Positions 8,485 through 16,336 are shown, numbered from the stretch's first letter. The stretch is DNA of 19,588 nucleotides from an uncultured Blautia sp. (GCA_934371915.1 CAKROE010000043.1:1-19588); one strand, 5' to 3'. Notes: generated from the letters alone by a model not told the origin. Numbers and translations are program-made.

Positions 8485-10512
8485 ATGAGATTGTATAAAG
8501 TGTGCAATAAGATTTCTTTGCTGCTTCATGCACTTGGCAGTGCCGCCGGATACTTCCTGATCGAAGCAATCAGCCGCCATTCTTTCGTCGAGGCATGGAA
8601 TTATATGACGGGAAAACCGCTGGTATTTGCATACAATGCGGGACTGATCTTTGTCACCAGCCTGATCGCGTATCTGTTCCGCCGGAGGACATTCTGGCGA
8701 GTGCTGATCGCAATATTCTGGCTGCTTCTCGGAATCACAAACGGCATAATCCTTGCAAACAGGGTTACACCGTTTACCGGTCCCGATCTGCATCTTCTGA
8801 CGGATGGTATGGCTATCTTAAACAAGTATCTGCCTGCATGGGGTGTGATAATTGCATTGATCGTGCTGGGACTGTTTGTCCTTATTCTTCTGGCACTTCT
8901 TGTCAGGGGGCCGAAATATAAACGCAGAGTGAAGTTTCGCTATGATCTTTTGATGGTAGTTGTCGCTGTTGCGGCATTTGCAGGAATCACGCAGCTCGCC
9001 CTGGAGAAGAGAGTACTTTCCAATTACTTTGGTAATATTGCATTTGCCTATGAGGATTACGGATATCCATATTGTCTGGCAGTTACGATCTTTGATACAG
9101 GAATCAGCTGCCCGAGGGATTATTCCGAAAAGGAGATCCAGAGAATTGAAAAGACGGAAGATAATCTCCCGGCAACCAGCGAGAGCAGTAAGCCGAATAT
9201 CATTTTCCTGCAGCTGGAATCTTTCTTTGATCCGACGCTGGTCAATTATCTGAAGATTTCGGAAGACCCGATTCCGAATTTCCGGAAACTTATGAAGGAG
9301 TACACCTCCGGTTATTATAAAGTTCCGTCCGTAGGTGCCGGTACCGCAAATACCGAGTTTGAATCAATCACCGGTATGAGTCTGCATTATTTCGGACCGG
9401 GTGAGTATCCGTATAAGAGTATCCTGAAAGAAACGACTTGCGAAAGTGCGCCTTATGTACTGAAAAATCTGGGTTATACCACACATGCGGTACATAACAA
9501 TGAAGCCAACTTCTATGGAAGAAGGAGCATTTTCCCGAATCTTGGATTTGACACATTCACTTCGGCAGAATATATGCCGGAGGAAGACGACAAGAATCCT
9601 CTCGGCTGGACCAAAGATGAAGTTCTGACAGATGAGATTCTTAAATGTCTGGATTCTACAGAGGGATCGGATTATATTTATACGATTTCCACACAGGGAC
9701 ATGGCGCTTATCCGGAAGAACAGTTGATTGATGACCCGGAGATCACTGTTACCGGTGCAGCAACCGAAGCACAGAATAATCAGTGGGAATACTACTGTAA
9801 CGAAATCCATGAGATGGATAATTTTGTAAAAGAACTGACAGATGCACTTGCAGATTATCCGGAAGACGTGATCCTTGTTATGTATGGTGACCACCTTCCG
9901 ACTATGGGACTGACAGTTGAAGATCTGAAAAATAAATATCTGTTCCAGACACAGTATGTTATGTGGGACAATTTCGGCATGGAAAAGAAAGACGTCAATC
10001 TGGCAGCTTATCAGATGGCGGCTGAGATAATGGACCGTGCCGGAATCCATGAAGGAACGATCTTCCGTTATCATCAGGCAAGAAGAAACACCAGAAACTA
10101 TCAGGTGGATCTGGAAACACTGCAGTATGATCTGCTGTATGGAGACCGTTATTCTTATAAAGAAAACGGAGAAACTTTTGAGCGGACCAAAATGCACATG
10201 GGTCTTTATGACGTATCGTTGGATTCTATGGAACTTGTTTCAGATACGGACTTCACGTATCGACTGAAGGGGACGAATTTCACTCCGTCCAGCCAGGTAA
10301 AACTGAACGGCGAATGGGTAGATACCGTATATGTTAACCCTACGACGCTGATGATCTCGGGAACGGAGTTAAATGATTTTGACAGAGTTTCTGTTTCGCA
10401 GCGAAGTAACAGCTCGACGAGAAAAGCGCTGAGCAAGAGCTATGATCGATCGGCATATATGCTGTATTCTGAAAATAAATGGAAGCTTCCGACGGAAGAG
10501 AATGAATCCTGA
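8485..10512 (+). CDS. LtaS-family membrane sulfatase/phosphotransferase
   Basis: The 675-residue protein has five predicted N-terminal membrane helices (about 9-29, 44-64, 69-90, 117-140, 149-171) followed by an extracellular alkaline-phosphatase/sulfatase domain. The metal and catalytic residues of lipoteichoic acid synthases are in place: Glu245 in LQLESFF, nucleophile Thr287 in GAGTANTEF, His406 in TQGHGAYP, and Asp469-His470 in MYGDHLPT. Such enzymes transfer glycerol-phosphate from phosphatidylglycerol to a glycolipid or other acceptor. A C-terminal addition of roughly 100 residues (from about 570) is not part of the usual domain and resembles an IPT/TIG beta-sandwich. ATG 8485 follows AAAGGAG by 7 bases, 15 bases after valS, so it is likely cotranscribed with valS. 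LTA polymerase or a related phosphotransferase cannot be separated from sequence alone. Confidence 0.9.
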   Translation: MRLYKVCNKISLLLHALGSAAGYFLIEAISRHSFVEAWNYMTGKPLVFAYNAGLIFVTSLIAYLFRRRTFWRVLIAIFWLLLGITNGIILANRVTPFTGPDLHLLTDGMAILNKYLPAWGVIIALIVLGLFVLILLALLVRGPKYKRRVKFRYDLLMVVVAVAAFAGITQLALEKRVLSNYFGNIAFAYEDYGYPYCLAVTIFDTGISCPRDYSEKEIQRIEKTEDNLPATSESSKPNIIFLQLESFFDPTLVNYLKISEDPIPNFRKLMKEYTSGYYKVPSVGAGTANTEFESITGMSLHYFGPGEYPYKSILKETTCESAPYVLKNLGYTTHAVHNNEANFYGRRSIFPNLGFDTFTSAEYMPEEDDKNPLGWTKDEVLTDEILKCLDSTEGSDYIYTISTQGHGAYPEEQLIDDPEITVTGAATEAQNNQWEYYCNEIHEMDNFVKELTDALADYPEDVILVMYGDHLPTMGLTVEDLKNKYLFQTQYVMWDNFGMEKKDVNLAAYQMAAEIMDRAGIHEGTIFRYHQARRNTRNYQVDLETLQYDLLYGDRYSYKENGETFERTKMHMGLYDVSLDSMELVSDTDFTYRLKGTNFTPSSQVKLNGEWVDTVYVNPTTLMISGTELNDFDRVSVSQRSNSSTRKALSKSYDRSAYMLYSENKWKLPTEENES

Positions 10513-10536
10513 CGAATAAAAGATTACGATTAGTAC

Positions 10537-10564
10537 TGGACATCTTTCACCACTCATATATAAT
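10537..10564 (+). promoter_or_regulatory. Sigma-A promoter for folC
   Basis: TGGACA at 10537-10542 matches TTGACA at five of six bases, and TATAAT at 10559-10564 is perfect, with a 16-base spacer. The expected start is near 10571, exactly at the foot of the hairpin at 10570-10606. Confidence 0.65.
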
Positions 10565-10629
10565 GATATCGTAGTGTTCTGATTTTTCTAAGATCGGAAC
10601 ACTGCGAATACATTAGATAAAGTGGTGAA
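10546..10629 (+). repeat. Perfect 9-bp inverted repeat spanning the folC promoter and ribosome site
   Basis: TTCACCACT at 10546-10554, inside the promoter spacer, is the exact reverse complement of AGTGGTGAA at 10621-10629, which contains the only candidate ribosome site for folC. The two halves are 75 bases apart and flank the hairpin. In a transcript reading through from the LtaS-like gene they could pair and hide the ribosome site. In a transcript starting at the folC promoter the first half would be absent. Confidence 0.5.
10570..10606 (+). promoter_or_regulatory. Stable hairpin at the predicted 5' end of the folC mRNA
   Basis: Arms 10570-10583 and 10593-10606 form a 14-bp stem with two G-U pairs and a 9-base loop. 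No T run follows, so it does not look like a simple terminator. It begins at the predicted transcription start and may protect the 5' end of the mRNA or be part of a leader switch. Confidence 0.6.
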
Positions 10630-10636
10630 TTTTTTT

Positions 10637-11938
10637 ATGAATTACGAAGAAGCTGTTGCTTATATTGAAGAAACTCCGAAATTTACAACCAAAAACAAAC
10701 TGGAGCATACAAAAGAATGCCTGAGACGTCTCGGCAGCCCCGAGGAGCATTTTAAAGTCATTCATGTAGCCGGAACAAACGGAAAGGGCAGTACCTGTGC
10801 CTTCCTGACATCAATCCTTCGCGAGGCGGGATATTCCTGCGGATTGTTTACTTCTCCGCATCTCGTTGTGATCAATGAGCGATTTCAGATCAATGAAAAA
10901 AATATTGATGATGATACGTTCCTGCATGCCTTTGAAAAAGTAAAAAAGCTTGCAGATGAGCTTGTCGCAGAGGGGAGTTATCACCCGACCTATTTTGAAT
11001 TTTTGTTTTTGATGGGAATGGTGATATTTGCTGACGCAGGTGTGGATTACGTGGTTCTTGAGACAGGACTTGGTGGAAAACTGGATGCGACAACTGCGGT
11101 GGCATATCCACTGGCATGTGTGATCACATCGATCAGTTTTGACCATATGCAGTATCTGGGAAACACGATTACTGCAATTGCAGGTGAGAAGGCTGGCATC
11201 ATCGTGCCGGGAGTACCGGTGATCTACGACGGCAATGATGCGGAAGCGGCAAAAGTCATCAGTGAGAGGGCACAGGAACTGGGAAGTCCATATTATGAAG
11301 TGAAGAGAGAGGATGCCGAGATTCTCCGAAACACAATGTCGGGCATTGATTTTTCGTTTAAGAATGAGTATTATGGAAATACAACATTTTCTATACCGTT
11401 TATAGCAAAGTATCAGGTTATGAACAGTATGCTTGCGCTGAAAACGATTGAGGTTATGAAGAATCATATTTCTGTATCTGAGGATGCGGTGTGCCGTGGT
11501 ATCCGTGAGACACGCTGGCAGGGACGTATGGAAACTGTTCTGCCGGGTGTGATTGTGGACGGAGCGCATAATGAGGACGGTGTTGAGAAATTTGTTGAAA
11601 CTGCCGCTCATTTCCAGAAAGACTATCCGCTGACACTTTTATTTTCGGCAGTGGATGACAAGGATTATACAGATATGATCCGGACAATTCTGGACAAGAT
11701 CAGCTTCCGACATGTGATCGTAACACAGGTGGGCGGATACCGTAAGGTTCCGGCGGAACACCTTGCAGAGATATTTAAAGAGCAGGGATGTCCGAGTGCG
11801 GAGGCATGTGAAAATGTGGAGATGGCATTTAAGAAGGCACTTGAGCAGAAGGGCGAGGATGGTATGCTGTTCTGCGTCGGTTCTCTGTATCTGGTAGGCG
11901 AGATCAAGACGGCTATCCTGAAGGGAATCGGAAAATAA
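10637..11938 (+). CDS. folC: Bifunctional folylpolyglutamate synthase / dihydrofolate synthase
   Basis: The 433-residue Mur-ligase-family enzyme adds glutamate to dihydropteroate and to folates using ATP, which completes and retains folate in the cytoplasm. The P-loop GTNGKGST lies at 46-53. The FolC motifs LETGLGGKLDATT (about residue 141 onward), ETRWQGRME (about 292-300) and DGAHNEDG (from Asp308) are present. Length is typical. Start ATG 10637 is preferred to the in-frame GTG at 10622, which lies inside the presumed ribosome site AGTGGTG; that site is weak, so initiation may be controlled by leader structure. In Bacillus subtilis folC directly follows valS; here the LtaS-like gene lies between. 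The stop overlaps the ribosome site of the next small gene. Confidence 0.96.
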   Translation: MNYEEAVAYIEETPKFTTKNKLEHTKECLRRLGSPEEHFKVIHVAGTNGKGSTCAFLTSILREAGYSCGLFTSPHLVVINERFQINEKNIDDDTFLHAFEKVKKLADELVAEGSYHPTYFEFLFLMGMVIFADAGVDYVVLETGLGGKLDATTAVAYPLACVITSISFDHMQYLGNTITAIAGEKAGIIVPGVPVIYDGNDAEAAKVISERAQELGSPYYEVKREDAEILRNTMSGIDFSFKNEYYGNTTFSIPFIAKYQVMNSMLALKTIEVMKNHISVSEDAVCRGIRETRWQGRMETVLPGVIVDGAHNEDGVEKFVETAAHFQKDYPLTLLFSAVDDKDYTDMIRTILDKISFRHVIVTQVGGYRKVPAEHLAEIFKEQGCPSAEACENVEMAFKKALEQKGEDGMLFCVGSLYLVGEIKTAILKGIGK

Positions 11939-11949
11939 AGGAGAACGAT

Positions 11950-12102
11950 ATGATCGATTACGAAGAAGAACTGAAAAAATTTGAACCATGTCTGGATGTT
12001 ACAGATGCGGAAGGCGCGATTTATGACAGAGAGCTGACGGATATTCTGGATGTACTGCAGGAAGTCTTAAGAGAAGCCAAGAGTAACCGACGGATAAAGT
12101 GA
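11950..12102 (+). CDS. Small acidic orphan protein, 50 residues
   Basis: A 50-residue frame runs from ATG 11950 to TGA 12102 between folC and the zinc-ribbon/TPR gene. It has a strong ribosome site (AAAGGAG, 6 bases before ATG), and coding frame and spacing that fill the gap neatly. The protein is rich in Glu, Asp, Lys and Leu (starting MIDYEEELKKFEPCLDV) and looks alpha-helical in its second half (ELTDILDVLQEVLREAK), with one Cys at position 14. There is no signal peptide or membrane segment. I do not recognise a family. Its place in the folC transcript suggests it is made with FolC and the TPR protein. Confidence 0.75.
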   Translation: MIDYEEELKKFEPCLDVTDAEGAIYDRELTDILDVLQEVLREAKSNRRIK

Positions 12103-12118
12103 ATATAAGGAGAACCAC

Positions 12119-13435
12119 ATGAACTGTATGAACTGCGGTGCATTTCTCGCAGACCGGGATCTCGATTACTGCCCGAACTGTGGATATAATGTACTGATTC
12201 AGAAAAAAGTAGATTATCTGTCCAAAGTTTTCTACAATCAGGGCCTGGAAAAGGCCAGCATCCGTGACCTTTCCGGTGCGATTGCCTGTCTGAAACAGAG
12301 CCTTATGTATGACAAACGAAATATCCGGGCACGTAATCTTCTGGGACTGGTCTATTTTGAGACGGGTGAGGTGGTTTCTGCACTCAGTGAATGGGTAATC
12401 AGCAAAAACCTTCAGCCGACGAGAAATCTGGCATCCGAATATATCAATAAACTGCAGGCAAATCCGAACAAACTTGCAGCAATCAATGAAACAATCAAAA
12501 AATACAATCATGCGCTGCTTTTGTGCAGGGAAGGACATGAAGACATGGCTGCGATCCAACTGCGCAAGATTCTTGCACAGAATTCAAAGCTGATCAAGGG
12601 TTATCACCTTCTGGCGCTTATCCAGATCAAGAATGAAGAGTGGAACCGGGCGAGAAGAACACTCAAAAAGGCGGCCAGAATTGATAAGACAAATACAACG
12701 ACGCTTCGTTTCCTGCGTGAAGTAGATGAGCAGACGGGAGTGACAACAAAACTCGAAAAGAAAAATAAAAAAGGTCTGTTCCGTTCCGGAAAGATAAAAG
12801 CGGATGAAGATACAGATCTTTTGAATGTGGATCGTATGACTCCGCAGACAATATACAAAGAGCATTCACGCATTTCAGCATTCTTTATACTGGTTGCCGG
12901 TATTCTTGCAGGTGCTGCGGCATTCTGGCTGCTTGCAGTCCCGGCAATACGTCAGGGAATTTACCAGGAAGCTAACCAGCAGATCGTGCAGTACAGTGAA
13001 TCTCTTGCAAGTCAGGGCGCCGAGCTCAATAAAGCACAGGGTGAAGCGAAAGAATCCGGTGATACGGTAGAGTCCGTGACACAGGAACTGACAACTGAGC
13101 AGGCAAAGAGCGAGAGCTATCAGGCACTTCTGATGGCGCTCAGCTATTATCAGCAGCAGGATATTGATGATGCAGCTGTAGAGATACAGAAGGTACACGT
13201 GGATGTCCTTACAGATGCCCAGAAGTCGATTTATACAACAATTAAGAATGCGACCGGTGTGGCAGGTATTGGTGATACAGAACCGGCGCAGACATCTTCT
13301 GACAGTGGAGACGGAAACAGTGATGATGGAAGTTATGATAATACAAGTTATGATGACGGAAGTGATTACAGTTATGATGACGGAAGCGACTACAGCGATT
13401 ACAGTGGGGATTCCGGAGACGAATATTACGAATAA
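12119..13435 (+). CDS. Zinc-ribbon, TPR and single-pass membrane protein with acidic tail
   Basis: The 438-residue protein starts with a zinc ribbon (Cys3, Cys6, Cys18, Cys21). Helical TPR-like repeats follow at about 39-103 and 130-203, a basic linker at about 205-225, and one membrane helix at about 251-272. The rest is a predicted extracellular part with a helical segment (about 280-350) and a disordered tail of Ser, Asp, Gly and Tyr from about 385, with repeats of YDDGSDYS. The topology would place zinc ribbon and TPRs in the cytoplasm and the tail outside. This resembles uncharacterised TPR membrane proteins of clostridia; the role is unknown. ATG 12119 follows AAGGAG by 6 bases. It is the last gene before a terminator. 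Confidence 0.85.
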   Translation: MNCMNCGAFLADRDLDYCPNCGYNVLIQKKVDYLSKVFYNQGLEKASIRDLSGAIACLKQSLMYDKRNIRARNLLGLVYFETGEVVSALSEWVISKNLQPTRNLASEYINKLQANPNKLAAINETIKKYNHALLLCREGHEDMAAIQLRKILAQNSKLIKGYHLLALIQIKNEEWNRARRTLKKAARIDKTNTTTLRFLREVDEQTGVTTKLEKKNKKGLFRSGKIKADEDTDLLNVDRMTPQTIYKEHSRISAFFILVAGILAGAAAFWLLAVPAIRQGIYQEANQQIVQYSESLASQGAELNKAQGEAKESGDTVESVTQELTTEQAKSESYQALLMALSYYQQQDIDDAAVEIQKVHVDVLTDAQKSIYTTIKNATGVAGIGDTEPAQTSSDSGDGNSDDGSYDNTSYDDGSDYSYDDGSDYSDYSGDSGDEYYE

Positions 13436-13464
13436 AATTTGACAATGAGAAGAACCTCAGATAA

Positions 13465-13501
13465 GGGGATGTGCCATAGGGCATGTCTCCTTAATTTTTT
13501 T
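13465..13501 (+). terminator. Rho-independent terminator between the TPR gene and spoIIAA
   Basis: Arms 13465-13475 and 13480-13490 form an 11-bp stem with three G-U pairs and a 4-base loop, followed by TTAATTTTTTT. It ends only 27 bases before the spoIIAA start codon. Confidence 0.8.
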
Positions 13502-13528
13502 ATTCAGAACAGGTTAGGGGGAGTAAAA

Positions 13529-13855
13529 ATGCAGGAAATGTATAAACTGGAGGGGACAGTACTTACTGTGGTTCTTCCGCAGGATGTGGATCATCCGGTG
13601 ACGGACCTCGTGCGCCGGGAGACGGATTATATCATGAATCAGAATTATATACGCAAGATTGTTTTTGATTTTGCACATACGGAGTTTATGGACAGTTCGG
13701 GAGTGGGACTTCTGATGGGACGCTACCGTGCTCTGGGGATGCGTAAAGGCTGTATACAGGCAGCGGGAGTGAGCAGTCATATAGACCGGCTTTTGCATTT
13801 GTCCGGCCTGCATCGCTATATAGAAATTCAGAAAGCAGAGGAGGAAGAAGAATGA
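13529..13855 (+). CDS. spoIIAA: Anti-sigma F factor antagonist SpoIIAA
   Basis: The 108-residue STAS-domain protein carries the phosphorylation motif FMDSSGVGLLMGRYR, with Ser56 right after Asp55 as the likely phospho-site (Ser58 in Bacillus subtilis). Unphosphorylated SpoIIAA binds SpoIIAB and frees sigma F in the forespore; SpoIIAB phosphorylates it and SpoIIE dephosphorylates it. The tail is a run of Glu. ATG 13529 follows AGGGGGAG by 5 bases; the open frame continues upstream through the terminator and is not credible there. The stop overlaps the spoIIAB start by 4 bases (ATGA). A sigma-H promoter would be expected upstream but none is clear. Confidence 0.95.
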   Translation: MQEMYKLEGTVLTVVLPQDVDHPVTDLVRRETDYIMNQNYIRKIVFDFAHTEFMDSSGVGLLMGRYRALGMRKGCIQAAGVSSHIDRLLHLSGLHRYIEIQKAEEEEE

Positions 13856-14286
13856 AAGAAAATACAAACGAAATGATTCTGGTATTTGACAGTATTCCGG
13901 CAAATGAAGGACTGGCAAGGGTGACAGCAGCTTCTTTCTGTACACAGCTGAATCCGACACTGGAAGAAGTTGCAGATCTGAAAACAGCAGTGTCGGAGGC
14001 TGTGACCAACTGTATCATTCATGGGTATGAAGGCAAAGTCAACAAGATCGAGATGAAACTGCAGTATCATGGAAATGAACTATATGTGCGTATCACAGAC
14101 TATGGAATAGGAATTACAGATATAGAAAAAGCACTGGAGCCTATGTTCACATCAAAGCCGGATCACGAGCGTTCGGGAATGGGATTTACCTTTATGGAAG
14201 CTTTTATGGATGAGATACATGTAGAATCACAGCCAGGCAAAGGTACTACTGTTCATATGAAGAAGACTATTGGCAGGAAAGGATAA
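13852..14286 (+). CDS. spoIIAB: Anti-sigma F factor and serine kinase SpoIIAB
   Basis: The 144-residue GHKL-fold kinase has an N-box with Glu49 and Asn53 (SEAVTNCIIHGYE), a G1 box DYGIG at 83-87, and Arg107 followed by SGMGFTFM (108-115). A final GKGTTVHM strand is at 130-136. It binds sigma F with ATP and keeps it inactive, and phosphorylates SpoIIAA when not held by it. Length matches the Bacillus protein. It overlaps spoIIAA by 4 bases and is followed directly by sigF with no gap, which keeps the ratios of the three proteins fixed. Confidence 0.97.
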   Translation: MKENTNEMILVFDSIPANEGLARVTAASFCTQLNPTLEEVADLKTAVSEAVTNCIIHGYEGKVNKIEMKLQYHGNELYVRITDYGIGITDIEKALEPMFTSKPDHERSGMGFTFMEAFMDEIHVESQPGKGTTVHMKKTIGRKG

Positions 14287-15003
14287 ATGCCGGAGGATAC
14301 TCTTGCCCTGCTCGGGCGCGCGCACCAGGGGGATAAAAAGGCGAGAGACCGCCTGTTTCATGAAAATACAGGGCTGATCTACTGTGCAGCAAAGCGTTTT
14401 CTCGGACGTGGTGTGGATATGGAAGATCTTTTTCAGATCGGAAGTATCGGGCTCCTGAAGGCGGTGGACAAATTTGATACATCTTATGATGTGAAATTTT
14501 CCACATATGCCGTGCCGATGATCATCGGAGAGATTAAACGTTTTCTGCGGGATGACGGTATTCTGAAGATCAGCAGATCTGTTAAAGAAAATCAGTATCG
14601 TGTCGGACGAAAAAGAGAAGAACTGGAAAAAACACTGGGAAGAGAACCAACGCTTAAGGAACTGGCAGAGGCTGCACAGATGCCGCCGGAAGAACTGGCA
14701 ATGATCATGGATGCGGCAAATGATGTGGAATCTATTTATCAGATTATTTATCAGGGGGAAGGAAATGAACTCAGACTTCTGGATAAGATTCCGGAAAAAG
14801 AAAACCTCCACGACAGACTTCTGAACAAGATCTTTCTTGAAGAACTTCTCAAAAGTCTGAACGCGGAGGAAAGAAAGCTTCTTTACATGCGTTATTTCCG
14901 GGAGATGACTCAGACGGAAGTAGCAGATGAATTCGGTGTATCACAGGTTCAGATCTCGCGGATGGAGAAGAAAATTCTGAACCGGCTGCGTACAATTATT
15001 TGA
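14287..15003 (+). CDS. sigF: RNA polymerase sporulation sigma factor SigF
   Basis: The 238-residue sigma-70 family protein has region 2 at about 20-90 (NTGLIYCAAKRF, DLFQIGSIGLLKAVDKFD, FSTYAVPMIIGEIKRFLRD), region 3 at about 100-150, and region 4 at about 185-236. The helix-turn-helix is MTQTEVADEFGVSQVQISRM. It directs the first forespore-specific transcription. ATG 14287 touches the spoIIAB stop, and GGAAAGGA upstream serves as ribosome site. The gene context settles SigF over SigG. Its last 8 bases overlap the convergent sstT gene, so no terminator can lie between them. Confidence 0.97.
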   Translation: MPEDTLALLGRAHQGDKKARDRLFHENTGLIYCAAKRFLGRGVDMEDLFQIGSIGLLKAVDKFDTSYDVKFSTYAVPMIIGEIKRFLRDDGILKISRSVKENQYRVGRKREELEKTLGREPTLKELAEAAQMPPEELAMIMDAANDVESIYQIIYQGEGNELRLLDKIPEKENLHDRLLNKIFLEELLKSLNAEERKLLYMRYFREMTQTEVADEFGVSQVQISRMEKKILNRLRTII

Positions 15004-16225
15004 ATTTGATCTCTTTTCCTTCCAGACGCCACTGTCTGAATTCAGCAGAGGCTGACAGAAGAAGGTCGGAAGAAGAGTTCAGGGCTGTTTCTACAGAGTC
15101 CTGAATAACACCGATGATGAATCCTACTGCAACGACCTGCATGGAAATATCATCAGAAATACCAAACAGGGAGCATGCCATCGGAATCAGAAGCAGAGAT
15201 CCGCCTGCAACACCGGATGCACCACATGCAGACAGTGCTGCAAGAAGGCTTAAGATGATTGCGGTCGGGATATCTACGTGGATACCAAGTGTAAAGGCTG
15301 TTGCCATGGTCATGACGGTGATCGTGATCGCGGCACCGTCCATGTTGATTGTAGCACCAAGCGGAATCGTTACAGAATAAGTATCACGGTCAAGGCCCAT
15401 CTCTTCACAGACCTTCATATTGACAGGAATATTGGCCGCAGAACTTCTGGTGAAGAATGCGGTCAGCGCACTTCTCTTCAGACAGTGGAAAATCAGCGGG
15501 TATGGATTCTTGCGGATACACCAGTAAACCAGAAGCGGGTTGGTCACAAAGTAGATAAAGAGCATACATCCTACCAGCAGAGCAAGTAATTTTCCGTAAG
15601 TAGTGAAGATCTCCAGACCGTTTGTGGATACGGTGTTGAATACAAGACCGAAGATACCGAACGGAGCCATGTTGATGATCCAGGAAACAACAGCAGATGT
15701 TCCGTTTGCAATATCATTCAGCACATTTTTGGTCATGTCATTTGCTGCACGGAATGCAAGTCCGAGGAGAATCGCCCACGTAAGGATGCCGACGTAGTTG
15801 GCATTGACAAGGGAAGATACCGGGTTGGCAACCACATTTAAAAGAAGGTTGTTTAACACTTCAGCGATGCCCTGTGGTGCGGCTGTGTCTGTAGCTGCGG
15901 CAGTGGCCAGTGTAAGTTTTACCGGGATTGCCATGCTGGCAAATACAGCGATGACAGCGGCAAGTACGGTACTGAACATGTAAAGTATGATAACCGTCTT
16001 GATAACACCGCCGTGGGAGTTTCCTGCGTTACACAGAGAACTGATAACCAGAAAGAACACCAGCAGAGGTGCAATTGCTTTCAGGGCGCTTACAAAGACG
16101 TCTCCGAGGATGGAGATACCGGTAGCCCCCGGGACTGTGAGACCAAGGATCGCTCCGAGTACAAGTCCGACAAGGATCCTTTTGACCAGAGCAATTTCGG
16201 TCCATTTGTTCCATAACTTTTTCAT
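14996..16225 (-). CDS. sstT: Serine/threonine:sodium symporter SstT
   Basis: The 409-residue member of the dicarboxylate/amino acid:cation symporter family imports serine and threonine with sodium at the cytoplasmic membrane. Family marks are the serine-rich loop FFTRSSAANIPVNMKVCEE, the NMDG substrate/cation motif in LGATINMDGAAITITV, and the helical hairpin SACGASGVAGGSLLLIPMA. The C-terminal segment QDSVETALNSSSDLL is as in SstT. About eight membrane helices and two hairpin loops are evident, and length is normal. The start is supported by AAAGGAG (complement of 16233-16239). It separates sigF from the spoVA genes and its 3' end overlaps sigF by 8 bases tail to tail. Confidence 0.94.
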   Translation of the reverse strand: MKKLWNKWTEIALVKRILVGLVLGAILGLTVPGATGISILGDVFVSALKAIAPLLVFFLVISSLCNAGNSHGGVIKTVIILYMFSTVLAAVIAVFASMAIPVKLTLATAAATDTAAPQGIAEVLNNLLLNVVANPVSSLVNANYVGILTWAILLGLAFRAANDMTKNVLNDIANGTSAVVSWIINMAPFGIFGLVFNTVSTNGLEIFTTYGKLLALLVGCMLFIYFVTNPLLVYWCIRKNPYPLIFHCLKRSALTAFFTRSSAANIPVNMKVCEEMGLDRDTYSVTIPLGATINMDGAAITITVMTMATAFTLGIHVDIPTAIILSLLAALSACGASGVAGGSLLLIPMACSLFGISDDISMQVVAVGFIIGVIQDSVETALNSSSDLLLSASAEFRQWRLEGKEIKFK

Positions 16226-16265
16226 ATTTTCGCTCCTTTAACGTTGTAAAATGATAATAAGGTAC

Positions 16266-16294
16266 ATTATAAACGAAAAAAAGCGAGAAAGCAA
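16266..16294 (-). promoter_or_regulatory. Sigma-A promoter for sstT
   Basis: On the minus strand a perfect TATAAT (complement of 16266-16271) lies 17 bases downstream of TTGCTT (complement of 16289-16294). The leader to the start codon would be about 35 bases. It indicates that sstT is transcribed apart from the spoVA genes upstream of it. Confidence 0.55.
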
Positions 16295-16336
16295 CAAAAT
16301 TATTTTGGATCATACAAAGGATTTACAAAATGCCGG

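Noticed and set aside
10570..10606. The folC leader hairpin as terminator of the LtaS-like gene
   Set aside because: The stem is strong but followed by AATACATT, not a T run, and lies at the predicted start of the folC transcript.
13370..13420. Sigma-H promoter for spoIIA in the end of the TPR gene (GACGAAT as -10)
   Set aside because: The only GGGATT-like -35 is about 5 bases away, far from the 11-12 base spacing needed.
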